Assembly: GCF_000725805.1 (NCBI RefSeq)
Contig: NZ_JOFT01000017.1
Coordinates: 348,598-412,597, forward strand
Direction of reading: 5' to 3'
Source: Streptomyces xanthophaeus
GTDB lineage: Bacteria; Actinomycetota; Actinomycetes; Streptomycetales; Streptomycetaceae
Length of the DNA stretch: 64,000 nt
Under the pieces are notes generated by a model. The model saw only the letters and a list, made by a program, of their open reading frames with translations, had not been told where the DNA came from and did no database searches. Of this stretch, positions 26,452 to 34,374 are shown in pieces (the stretch's first letter is position 1; every line of letters starts with the position of its first letter). The translations under genes were made by a program, and so were the position numbers.

Positions 26452-27213
26452 TCAGTTGAGCGGGCCGCCGGCCACGTACATGACCTGGCCGGAGACGAAG
26501 CCGGCGGCTTCGCCGGTGAAGAAGGCGATGGCGTTGGCGATGTCGTCGGGGCGGCCGACGCGCTGCACGGGGATCTGGGTGGCCGCGGCCGCCTGGAAGT
26601 CCTCGAAGCCCATGCCGACGCGGGCCGCCGTCTGGGCGGTCATCTCGGTGACGATGAAACCGGGCGCGACGGCGTTGGCGGTGACGCCGAACTTGCCGAG
26701 CTCGATGGCCAGGGTCTTGGTGAAGCCCTGGAGGCCGGCCTTCGCGGCCGCGTAGTTGGCCTGGCCGCGGTTGCCGAGGGCGGAGCTGCTGGAGAGGTTC
26801 ACGATGCGGCCGAACTTGGCCTCCACCATGTACTTCTGACAGGCCTTCGACATCAGGAAGGCACCGCGCAGGTGCACGTTCATGACCGTGTCCCAGTCGG
26901 TCTCGCTCATCTTGAACAGCAGGTTGTCGCGGAGCACGCCCGCGTTGTTGACGAGGACGGTCGGAGCGCCGAGCTCGCCGGCGACGCGCGCGACGGCCGC
27001 CTCCACCTGTGCGGCGTCCGAGACGTCGCAGCCGACCGCCAGGGCCTTGCCGCCCGCCGCGGTGATCGCCTCCACGGTGTCCTTGCAGGCCGCCTCGTCG
27101 AGGTCGAGCACGGCGACCGCACGGCCCTCTGCGGCCAGGCGCACGGCGGTGGCCGCGCCGATGCCCCGGGCCGCCCCGGTCACGATCGCGACGCGCTGCT
27201 CGGTGGTGGACAT
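26452..27213 (-). CDS. fabG: 3-oxoacyl-ACP reductase-like SDR (FabG-like)
   Basis: The protein is 253 aa. It shows TGAARGIG, the NNAGV loop, a catalytic Ser (LSSSSALG) with YAAAK, and the FabG-like PGFIVTEM. It reduces 3-oxoacyl thioesters with NADPH, here most likely in fatty-acid or beta-oxidation-related metabolism. The ATG at 27213 has GGAG upstream; the frame from 27303 is an over-extension. It ends in GGPLN, not the usual VDGG. Confidence 0.85.
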   Translation of the reverse strand: MSTTEQRVAIVTGAARGIGAATAVRLAAEGRAVAVLDLDEAACKDTVEAITAAGGKALAVGCDVSDAAQVEAAVARVAGELGAPTVLVNNAGVLRDNLLFKMSETDWDTVMNVHLRGAFLMSKACQKYMVEAKFGRIVNLSSSSALGNRGQANYAAAKAGLQGFTKTLAIELGKFGVTANAVAPGFIVTEMTAQTAARVGMGFEDFQAAAATQIPVQRVGRPDDIANAIAFFTGEAAGFVSGQVMYVAGGPLN

Positions 27214-27349
27214 GCTGGATCTCCTCGCCCTTGAGAGACGGCCGCCCGGAGGTGAGCAACCGCTTAGTAGCTTCAGCTGAGGAGACGCTAGGAGCCCTGG
27301 CACCCGGTGTCAACGGCACCGGGTCCCAGGGCTCGGGGATGTACTGCGC

Positions 27350-27733
27350 TCAGCGGACCAGCAGGTCGAGCAGGCGGTCGATCTCGGCCGCCGGGTCGGC
27401 GGTCAGGCCGGTGTGCACCGGGCCCGGCTGGACCACCGTGCTGCGCGGGGCGATCAGCCAGCGGAACCGGCGGCCCGCGTCGTCACCCGCCGCCTGGCCG
27501 GCTTGCTCACCGCCTCCGCACACGCCCTCGACACCGCGCAGGGCGGCCCGGACGCCGGCCACGTCGGCCTTCGGGTCCAGGGCGAGGAGCTTGGCCTCGT
27601 CGAGGTGGGTGCGGGCGGCGACGTAGGAATGCGCCCGGCAGTAGACGATCACGCCCGCGTTGAAACACTCGCCGCGTTCCATCCGGGGCACCACGCGCAC
27701 CAGCGCGTACTCGAACACGTCCCGCTTGATCAC
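27350..27733 (-). CDS. DUF3037 protein paired with a HipA-like kinase
   Basis: The protein is 127 aa. Its start, KRDVFEYALVRVVPRMERGECFNAGVI, is the DUF3037 signature. The GTG at 27733 overlaps the TGA of the HipA-like gene (GTGA), so the two are translationally coupled. DUF3037 proteins occur widely next to such kinases. Their role is unknown; they may regulate or be modified by the kinase. Confidence 0.8.
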   Translation of the reverse strand: MIKRDVFEYALVRVVPRMERGECFNAGVIVYCRAHSYVAARTHLDEAKLLALDPKADVAGVRAALRGVEGVCGGGEQAGQAAGDDAGRRFRWLIAPRSTVVQPGPVHTGLTADPAAEIDRLLDLLVR

Positions 27734-28569
27734 TCGCTGTCGCTCTTCTTCCGGTGGGGCTGGGGGGCGAGGCGCTCGGCGAGCCAGCCGGGGGGTCCGG
27801 ACCGCGGCTTCACCTCGGCCTGCATCGAGATCCTCTCGTGGATCGTGGCCGCGCGCGGCAGCAGGACCTCCACGTAGGCGCGGCGCAGCGCGTCGGTCGA
27901 GTCGAAGCCGGGTTCGTCGACCAGCCACTCGTCGGGCACGTCGGCCGTCACCTCGGTGAGCAGTTCCTCGGTGACCAGCGGTGCGAGCGCGGCGGCAGCG
28001 GCCGCGACGTCCGGACCGACGGGGGCCAGGACGTGGTCGGAGGCGTTGTACGGCTTGGCGGCCGCGGCCTGGGCCGTGGGCCAGTTGTGGTGCCAGATCA
28101 TCGTGGCGCCGTGGTCGATGAGCCAGGCGTCCCCGTGCCAGACGAGCATGTTGGGGTTGCGCCAGGACCGGTCGACGTTGTTGATCAGGGCATCGAACCA
28201 GACGACCCGCCCCGCCTCGACCGGGTCCACCTGGTAGGCGAGCGGGTCGAAGCCGATCGAGCCCGGCAGGTAGTCCATGCCCAGGTTCAGCCCGCCGCTG
28301 GCCTTGAGCAGCTCCTGGACCTCCTGGTCGGGCTCGCCGAGCCCGATGACGGGGTCGAGCTGCATCTGCACCAGCCGCGGGACCCGCAGGCCCAGCCGCT
28401 GGGCCAGGCGGCCGCAGATGACCTCGGCGACCAGGGTCTTGCGGCCCTGGCCGGCTCCGGTGAACTTCATGACGTAGGTACCGAGGTCGTCGGCCTCGAC
28501 GATTCCCGGGAGCGAGCCGCCCTCACGCAGGGGCGTGACGTAGCGGGTCGCGATCACTTCGGACAGCAT
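27730..28569 (-). CDS. HipA-family kinase-like protein
   Basis: The protein is 279 aa and matches the HipA-like (PI3/4-kinase-fold) family. It shows YVMKFTGAGQGRKTLVAEVI (nucleotide-binding beta hairpin with Lys), the catalytic loop NNVDRSWRNPNMLV and the metal-binding LIDHG. It lacks the N-terminal HipA subdomain and the HipB antitoxin. It is coupled to DUF3037 by a 4-base overlap. A toxin-like or signalling kinase function is inference. Confidence 0.8.
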   Translation of the reverse strand: MLSEVIATRYVTPLREGGSLPGIVEADDLGTYVMKFTGAGQGRKTLVAEVICGRLAQRLGLRVPRLVQMQLDPVIGLGEPDQEVQELLKASGGLNLGMDYLPGSIGFDPLAYQVDPVEAGRVVWFDALINNVDRSWRNPNMLVWHGDAWLIDHGATMIWHHNWPTAQAAAAKPYNASDHVLAPVGPDVAAAAAALAPLVTEELLTEVTADVPDEWLVDEPGFDSTDALRRAYVEVLLPRAATIHERISMQAEVKPRSGPPGWLAERLAPQPHRKKSDSE

Positions 28570-28628
28570 CCGCCCAGGCTAACGGGCGATCGGGCCGAAC
28601 CTTCAACGATATGTCCCGGCCCGGCCCC

Positions 28629-29915
28629 TCAGGCGGCGAGTTCCGCGAGGGAGGTGCGCAGGGTCTCCCACAGGCGGCCCATCTGCTCCGCGCCGTAGGT
28701 CCAGCCGTCGTACTCGTTCTGGATGAGCAGGCGCCCGCCGAAGCCGGCGACGGCGATCTTCGGGGGCATGCCCGGCGCGTTCGCGGCGCCTCCCGAGCGC
28801 AGCAGGCGCACGCCCTCGGGGACGGGGTGTCCCGGGATCCGTCCCGCGTTGGAGATGTCATAGCTGACGGCCGGGACCGGGAGCACCGCGCCGCGGGAGG
28901 CGGCCCGGAGCGAGGCGAGCAGGTACCGCTCGGGGTCGCGGCGGCCCAGGGCGCAGGTGAACTGGTCGGCGACCTCGGCCCCGATGAGGTCGGGGTGGTC
29001 GCCGTGCGAGACCTTCACCGGGGTCAGGAGTCCGGTGGTGCAGTTGAGCACGGTGTCCAGCGGCAGTTCGGGGGTCAGGCGGGTGCGCAGGTCGACGCCG
29101 TGGCCGCACACCATCGCCAGCGGTCCCGTGGCGGGGCTGAGCTGGGCGCGTACGGCGGTGAGCAGCAGGCCGGTGACCATGCTGTTGACGGTGGCGCCGC
29201 GGTCGCGGGCGGCCGTGACGAAGGCTTCGGTGGCCTCCGGTCCGAACTCCAGGCGGTCCACGACGAACCGGCGGGCGGCCGGGGGGCGGCCGGGGCCGTC
29301 CGCGGCCTCGGGGACGAGGCCCGCGGGCGGGTGGACCTGCTCCTCGGCCGCCGCGGCCAGGTTCTCGGCGAGGACGCCGATCTCGCGGTCCGGGAAGGTG
29401 CCGGCCAGCCGGACGTCGACGGCCTCGGGGAGTTCGTCGCGCCGCTCGGGCGTCGGGCGGGCCCCGGCCGCGAGGGCGGTGTAGGTCCGCCAGAACTCGG
29501 CCAGCAGGGCGAAGGCGGACCGGCCGTCGGCCACGCCGTGGTGCACGCCGAGTACGACCCGGTGGTGGTCGCCGTCGCTGAGCAGCCAGGCGTGCAGCAT
29601 GCTCTCGGTCCAGTCGGGCCGGGAGCTGATCAGTTCGGCGAAGGCATCGCCCGCGCCGTCGAGGACCGTGAGCGGCGGCTGGACCCGGTCGCGTACGCGC
29701 AGCAGGAGCCCCGTGTCACCGTCGGCGACCTCGGACCGCAGCATCGGATGACGGGCGGTCAGCATGCCGAGCGCGCGGGACACCAGGGCCGGGTCCATGG
29801 GACCGCGGACCTCGGATTCGACGTAGGCGGGCATGTCGTACAACGGGAGGGCGGCGGCCCCCAGGTCGAGGAAGTAGGGGCTCTCGAAGGGCGAGATGAG
29901 GCGCTGGCTCGTCAT
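28629..29915 (-). CDS. Condensation-domain acyltransferase (PapA-like)
   Basis: The protein is 428 aa. The catalytic motif HHGVADG (HHxxxDG, residues 125-131) identifies the condensation/PapA superfamily, which moves acyl groups from carrier thioesters to hydroxyls or amines. Overall it resembles PapA5 more than an NRPS domain, since no adenylation or carrier domain is attached. The ATG at 29915 fits the family start. It lies 4.5 kb before the PKS cluster; a role in acylating that product is possible but unproven. Confidence 0.75.
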   Translation of the reverse strand: MTSQRLISPFESPYFLDLGAAALPLYDMPAYVESEVRGPMDPALVSRALGMLTARHPMLRSEVADGDTGLLLRVRDRVQPPLTVLDGAGDAFAELISSRPDWTESMLHAWLLSDGDHHRVVLGVHHGVADGRSAFALLAEFWRTYTALAAGARPTPERRDELPEAVDVRLAGTFPDREIGVLAENLAAAAEEQVHPPAGLVPEAADGPGRPPAARRFVVDRLEFGPEATEAFVTAARDRGATVNSMVTGLLLTAVRAQLSPATGPLAMVCGHGVDLRTRLTPELPLDTVLNCTTGLLTPVKVSHGDHPDLIGAEVADQFTCALGRRDPERYLLASLRAASRGAVLPVPAVSYDISNAGRIPGHPVPEGVRLLRSGGAANAPGMPPKIAVAGFGGRLLIQNEYDGWTYGAEQMGRLWETLRTSLAELAA

Positions 29916-30097
29916 GGCGTCCGGGTCTCCCGTGTACGTGGTGAGCGGGCCGGCGGTCCTGGCACCGCGGCGGCCCCTGCCACCCCAGTACGCCGGGGCG
30001 CACTTGAGGAGCCCTGTAATGCGACTCCAGACGGCTCGGCGCAGCCCGCCGGGGAGCTGACGGCTGACGAGGCCGCCTCCGCGAAGGCCTGCCGCAC

Positions 30098-30149
30098 GGG
30101 CTCGGCGGCCGGGCTCGGCGGCCGGGCTCGGCGGCCGGGCTCGGCGGCC
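30098..30149. repeat. Four tandem 13-bp repeats (GGGCTCGGCGGCC)
   Basis: The unit GGGCTCGGCGGCC occurs four times without change in 52 bases, between the PapA-like gene and the CGNR gene. It probably arose by replication slippage. It can also form GC-rich hairpins. Confidence 0.8.
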
Positions 30150-30153
30150 GGAG

Positions 30154-30768
30154 TCAGGCCCGCTTCGGGGTCCGGCCCGCGACCCGGCCGTGGTCGGCGT
30201 AGTGGCGGGCGGCCCGGACCCGGTTGCCGCAGCGGTCCGAGCACCACCGCCGGGCGGCGTGCGCCCGGATGAACAGCCGGGTACAGCCCCGGGCCCCGCA
30301 CGCCGAGAGCTTGGCCGCGGCGGGCCCGGTGAGCAGCTCGCAGGCGTCCTCGGCCAGCAGGGTGAGCGCCACGTCGATCCGCGCACCGGCCCGCTGGCGC
30401 ACCGTCAGCGCCGGTCCCGCGCCGCTCCAGGCGAGTTCGCGCACGCCCGGCGCCGCCGCCAGGGCGCCGTTGAACCGTTCCAGGGCCTCCGGGGCCGGAC
30501 GTCCGCCCGCGATGTGGGCGCTGAACACCTCTCGGAAGGCCTCGCGCAGGAGGCGCAGCCTCCGCAGTTCCTCCGCGTCGATCCCCGCGCCGCGGGCGGG
30601 CAGCAGGCCGCGCCCGCGCAGCCATTCCCGTGCGGCAGCCGCGTCGGGCAGCCCGTCGTACGGGCCGCCCGGCAGCTCGAACTCCGTGTTGACCAGGGCG
30701 AGCGAGTCGTGACCGGCCTCGCCCGGGGCCGATCCCTGTACCGAGGGCACCTGTTCGGCAGCATCCAT
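30154..30768 (-). CDS. CGNR zinc-finger / ABATE-domain protein
   Basis: The protein is 204 aa. An N-terminal ABATE domain (SLALVNTEFELPGG ... LRRLRLLREAFREVF) is joined to a C-terminal CGNR finger (CGARGCTRLFI ... RRWCSDRCGNRVRAARHY) with four Cys. These are probable stress-related transcriptional regulators. The gene is divergent from the MFS gene at 30905 and could control it. Confidence 0.85.
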   Translation of the reverse strand: MDAAEQVPSVQGSAPGEAGHDSLALVNTEFELPGGPYDGLPDAAAAREWLRGRGLLPARGAGIDAEELRRLRLLREAFREVFSAHIAGGRPAPEALERFNGALAAAPGVRELAWSGAGPALTVRQRAGARIDVALTLLAEDACELLTGPAAAKLSACGARGCTRLFIRAHAARRWCSDRCGNRVRAARHYADHGRVAGRTPKRA

Positions 30769-30904
30769 GGCCCTAACGGTATCACTTGAGATTTTCCGTG
30801 ACGCAGCGTACGGTCACGATCGGCCATAACGGCAAATGGATGCACCTTCCGTTAGGAACCGAGGACACGGGTCCCAGGCGAGGGCATCGACCGAGGAAGG
30901 ATCC
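30769..30904. promoter_or_regulatory. Divergent promoter region with inverted repeats
   Basis: CGTGAC (30797-30802) and GTCACG (30813-30818) form an inverted repeat with 10 bases between. CTAACGG near 30773 and CCGTTAG near 30849 form a second pair. AGGAAGGA before 30905 is the MFS ribosome binding site. The CGNR protein or another regulator may bind here. Confidence 0.4.
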
Positions 30905-32146
30905 ATGACTACAACGGACAAGCGACTCAACCTGCGGTTCGTCGCGCTCGCCATCGGCATGTTCGCCATCGGCACGGACAGCTTCGTGGTGGCCGGCATC
31001 CTGCCGAGCATCGCCGAGGACCTGAACACGGACGTCCCGACCAGCGCCGAGCTCATCACCGCCTACGCCCTGGCCTACGCGATCCTGTCGCCGGTCGTGG
31101 CCACGGTCGCCGCCCAGGTCTCCCGCAAGGTGCTGCTGATCGGCGGACTGGCCGTCTTCATCGCCGGCAACATCGGCACCGGGCTGGCGCCCACCTTCGA
31201 GGTGGCGATGGTCTTCCGCGTGGTCGCCGCGCTCGGCGGCGCGATGTTCACCCCCACCTCCGCGGGCGCGGTCGTCGCACTGGCCGGCCCCGAGAAGCGG
31301 GCGACCGCCCTGTCGATCCTCTTCGGCGGACTGAGCGCGGCCACCGCCCTCGGCTCCCCGATCGGCACCGCCATCAGCGGGGTCACCGACTGGCGCGGCA
31401 CGATGATGTTCGTGGCCGCGGTCGGCGCGCTCGCCGCCGTGGCGGTCATGATCGGCCTGCCCGCCATCCCCAAGCCGCCCGCGGTCTCGTTCAAGCAGCG
31501 GCTCTCCCCGCTCGCCGACGCCCGGATCACGCTCACCCTGCTGCTCCTGCTCGTGGCCTACACCGGCCTGTTCGTCCTGTACACCTACGTGAGCCAGGCC
31601 TTCGGCGCCGCCACGGACGACAACGGGACGACCCTGGCCTGGCTGCTCTTCGCCTGGGGCGCCGCCGCCGTGGTGGGCAACATGTTCGCCGGGCGGCTCA
31701 CCGACAAGTTCGGGAACCGGGTGGTGATCAACACCGCCGGCGTCACGGCCGTCGTCGTCTTCGCCACGACCCCCTGGACCAGCCAGCACCTCGTGACGGC
31801 CTTCGTCGCCGTGATGATCTGGGGCGCCTGCGGCTGGGCCATGCTCGTCCCCATCCAGCACCGGCTGGTCGGCGTGAATCCTGCGGCCGCGCAGCTCTCG
31901 ATCTCCCTGAGCTCCTCGGCCAACTACATCGGCGTCTCGCTCGCCCCGGTCGTCGGAGGCTTCCTCCTCGACCACGTGGTGTCCGCGAAGCACCTCGGCT
32001 ACCCGGCGGCCGCCATCATCGCGGCCGGGCTGCTGATCGGCGAGCTGAGCCACCTGCTGATCCGGCGCAGGGCGCGGGCCGAAGGCTCCGCACCCGCTCC
32101 CGGTTCCTCCCCGACCGCGGCTGTGCCGCTCGCCGAACGCCGCTGA
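30905..32146 (+). CDS. MFS drug exporter (DHA1, Cmx-like)
   Basis: The protein is 413 aa with twelve membrane helices. It opens LRFVALAIGMFAIGTDSFVVAGILPSI, the DHA1 motif (GxxDxxV), followed by the usual helix 4-5 antiporter features. It resembles chloramphenicol/arabinose-type exporters. A good AGGAAGG site precedes ATG 30905. It is separated from the cluster by a regulator and a nitrobindin gene, so export of the cluster product cannot be claimed. Confidence 0.85.
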   Translation: MTTTDKRLNLRFVALAIGMFAIGTDSFVVAGILPSIAEDLNTDVPTSAELITAYALAYAILSPVVATVAAQVSRKVLLIGGLAVFIAGNIGTGLAPTFEVAMVFRVVAALGGAMFTPTSAGAVVALAGPEKRATALSILFGGLSAATALGSPIGTAISGVTDWRGTMMFVAAVGALAAVAVMIGLPAIPKPPAVSFKQRLSPLADARITLTLLLLLVAYTGLFVLYTYVSQAFGAATDDNGTTLAWLLFAWGAAAVVGNMFAGRLTDKFGNRVVINTAGVTAVVVFATTPWTSQHLVTAFVAVMIWGACGWAMLVPIQHRLVGVNPAAAQLSISLSSSANYIGVSLAPVVGGFLLDHVVSAKHLGYPAAAIIAAGLLIGELSHLLIRRRARAEGSAPAPGSSPTAAVPLAERR

Positions 32147-32160
32147 CCCCCGCAGCGGCG

Positions 32161-32205
32161 CCGGCCGCCCCGTACCGCAGCAGACCGGCGGTACGGGGCG
32201 GCCGG
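32161..32205. terminator. Bidirectional hairpin terminator
   Basis: CCGGCCGCCCCGTACCGC (32161-32178) pairs perfectly with the sequence at 32188-32205 around a 9-base loop. It lies between the convergent MFS and IclR-type genes and can serve both. Confidence 0.8.
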
Positions 32206-32223
32206 GCACCGGTCGTCGCGGAG

Positions 32224-33132
32224 CTACCCCCCCTTGGCCATCAGGTGGTGCTCCGCGTACAGCTCCGAATCGGGGTCGCCGACCAGCCTGCGCAGGTCGG
32301 CGGCAGCGTCCTTGACGGCCCTGACGTACGCGTCGCACCGCAAGGGCACGGCGTTCGCGGGCTTGAGCACCAGGACGGCGCCGAGGACGCTGTCGTCCCA
32401 GATCACCGGCGCCGCATAGGAGTTCCAGCCGGGCACGCACTCCTGGAGGCCCACCGCGTAGCCCCTGACCCGGATCTGGGCGAGCGAGGCGATGAGCTGC
32501 TCCCGGTCGTGGTACGCCCCCGGGCCCGCCCCGTGCGGGAGCGGCTCCGCGATGACCCGGCGCCGCAACGGCTCGGGCAGATGGGCGAGGATCACCCGGC
32601 CGGCCGCGCCGACCCGCAGGGAACGGTTCACGGTGAGCACGTCCCGCAGGCTGGCACCGAGCTCGGACAGGTCCGAGTTGCCCACCGACATCTCGATGCA
32701 CTGCCGCTGCACGCGGCCGAAGTGGTTCAGCCCGAACAGGAAGGCCAGGCCGCCGTGGGTCTCCCGGTGGAGCCGGTCCAGCCGCGTCGAAAGGTCCTGC
32801 GGTCCCGTCGAGTTCATCAGCGCGTGGGTGCCGAGCCGGGCCGCCGACGGGCCGAGCCGGTAGCGGCCGCGCCCGACCTGGAGGAAGGCTCCGCGGTCGA
32901 CGCCCGAGCGAAGTATTCGGTAGACCGCCGAATCGTCCACTCCCGATGCCCTGGCCAGTTCGGCCAGCCCGTGCACCTCGCCTCCCAGCTGGGTGAAGGC
33001 GTGCTGGACCTTGAAGACGCGCTCGGCGTGGCTGGTTCCTCCGGACCGGGTGATCGAGGTGGTTCTCGGCGCGGGCCGACGGGTGAGGAATCCGGACTGC
33101 GCGGACCCGGTGGCCTGAGTGGGGATGGACAT
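32224..33132 (-). CDS. IclR-family transcriptional regulator
   Basis: The protein is 302 aa. An N-terminal winged HTH (ELARASGVDDSAVYRILRSGVDRGAF) is followed by an IclR effector domain of about 180 residues, with the VLVLKPANA core. The ATG at 33132 is preceded by GGAGGTAAA. IclR-type regulators often control catabolic or secondary-metabolite genes. Its position 1.2 kb before the cluster makes it a candidate cluster regulator. The 377-bp gap to the next gene (33133-33509) holds its promoter and a long hairpin. Confidence 0.8.
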   Translation of the reverse strand: MSIPTQATGSAQSGFLTRRPAPRTTSITRSGGTSHAERVFKVQHAFTQLGGEVHGLAELARASGVDDSAVYRILRSGVDRGAFLQVGRGRYRLGPSAARLGTHALMNSTGPQDLSTRLDRLHRETHGGLAFLFGLNHFGRVQRQCIEMSVGNSDLSELGASLRDVLTVNRSLRVGAAGRVILAHLPEPLRRRVIAEPLPHGAGPGAYHDREQLIASLAQIRVRGYAVGLQECVPGWNSYAAPVIWDDSVLGAVLVLKPANAVPLRCDAYVRAVKDAAADLRRLVGDPDSELYAEHHLMAKGG

Positions 33133-33435
33133 CTTTTTACCTCCGCAAGACGTAAATGGGGGGTGGGATGCCGCTGCTCGCCGGTGTCGCGGAGGATGGT
33201 TCGCCGTCGCGGGCACGATGACGACGCACGGCCCACGGTCTCCCCCCGTGACGGCCAATGGGCCGCACGTAACACGAATCCTCCCCCTCCTACGGCCAGT
33301 TGACCGCCTCGTACGCCGAAGCCACCGCGGTGGGGCGGGCACTTCGGCGCGTGCGAAAAGTTCTACTGGAAACGCAGCTCGAATGACGTTATACCCGCCC
33401 CGGGTGCGACGCTATGGCAGCCCTCACAGCACCGA

Positions 33436-33485
33436 ACGACGACGGCCCGCCCCTCCTGCGTCCAGGAGGGGCGGGCCGTCGTCGT
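33436..33485 (-). terminator. Perfect 23-bp hairpin terminator
   Basis: Arms 33436-33458 and 33463-33485 pair without mismatch around a 4-base loop (CGTC). It lies just after the nitrobindin-like gene on the minus strand and insulates it from the IclR-type gene's promoter. Confidence 0.85.
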
Positions 33486-33509
33486 GCCGCCGGGCGGCGA
33501 GGGGTGGCG

Positions 33510-34055
33510 CTACAGGGTCGGCACCGCCCGCAGACGCGCCGTCAGATGGCGCTGCATGGGCTGCCCCACCGCCGCCATGAACTGGGTCACCGTCAGGTCG
33601 CCGTCCCGTACGGCGTAGTGCCGGCGGGTCCCCGTGACCTCCTTCGCGAGGGGGGTCCGCGCCACGCCCTCGGTCTCCATCTCGCATTCCGCGCCCGCGG
33701 CCCGTCCGACGTACGTCTCGACGATGCCGGTGGGATGGGCGAGCAGGACCTCCAGGGTGGCGTCGGGGGTCACCCGCCACCATCCGCTCTCGCGCCCCGA
33801 GGGGCGCACCGCGGCGCCGGACTCGTCGATCAGCCAGGCCCGCGCCTCGTAGCAGAGGAAGGGCCTGCCGTCGTGACTGAAAGTGATCTCCTGCCGGTAG
33901 CGGAAACCCTGTTCGAGGGTGGCGTACTCACCACGCCCCTCACCCTGCCACCGGCCCAGCAGGGGCAGTACGGGATCCAGCCACGGGTGCGGTCGGGGGC
34001 CCTCGCCGAGGACTCGGCTGTCCGGGAACGGATTCTCCTGCGCCGCTTCGTGCAC
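33510..34055 (-). CDS. Nitrobindin-like heme-binding beta-barrel (FABP-like)
   Basis: The protein is 181 aa. Near the N-terminus LLGRWQGEGRGEY matches the GxWxGxG motif of nitrobindins, which fold as a ten-stranded barrel. The usual C-terminal heme-ligand His is probably in MQRHLTARL. The GTG at 34055 has AAAGGAG about 8 bases ahead, and the long frame to 34286 is not real. It is divergent from the FAD oxidoreductase and shares its operator region. Confidence 0.8.
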   Translation of the reverse strand: MHEAAQENPFPDSRVLGEGPRPHPWLDPVLPLLGRWQGEGRGEYATLEQGFRYRQEITFSHDGRPFLCYEARAWLIDESGAAVRPSGRESGWWRVTPDATLEVLLAHPTGIVETYVGRAAGAECEMETEGVARTPLAKEVTGTRRHYAVRDGDLTVTQFMAAVGQPMQRHLTARLRAVPTL

Positions 34056-34150
34056 GCTGCGCACTCCTTTCGTGATTATCCCCCCACTCTTTCGGATCCT
34101 AACGCCGGAGAGGGCGCGATCCGATACCGCCCCAAGAGTCTCAGGATGCT

Positions 34151-34244
34151 TTCTCGGCTGGCGAGAAAGTATCCCGCCGACCGCCGCGCGACCACCGCTC
34201 TTCTCATTCGACGAGAAATGCATGGCTTTCTCATGGAGCGAGAA
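34151..34244. promoter_or_regulatory. Three TTCTC-N7-GAGAA palindromes (operator candidates)
   Basis: The palindrome TTCTC-N7-GAGAA occurs at 34151-34167, 34201-34217 and 34228-34244. The first is embedded in a longer perfect pair, CTTTCTCG/CGAGAAAG (34149-34169). Spacer length is exactly seven in all three while spacer sequence differs, which argues for selection on a dimer-binding site. The region (34056-34374) divides the nitrobindin-like gene from the PKS operon, so one regulator may control both. AT content is raised around 34260-34300, the probable promoter. Confidence 0.75.
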
Positions 34245-34374
34245 GCCGCAGGTCCGAGGCCTCTTCAATATAAATTGACAGGCCAAGTTGATTTGTTATG
34301 GTGCTGACACCGGATTCGATCCGGGGCGTTTTCGTTCACATTCACGTTACATTCACGGCCAACGGGGGGCCTTC

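Noticed and set aside
23133..26459. 1108-codon plus-strand frame
   Set aside because: It is antisense to ung, the peptide-binding protein and the SDR gene, all of which have catalytic motifs.
30098..30149. 13-bp repeats as a CRISPR array
   Set aside because: The units are contiguous without spacers; it is a simple tandem repeat.
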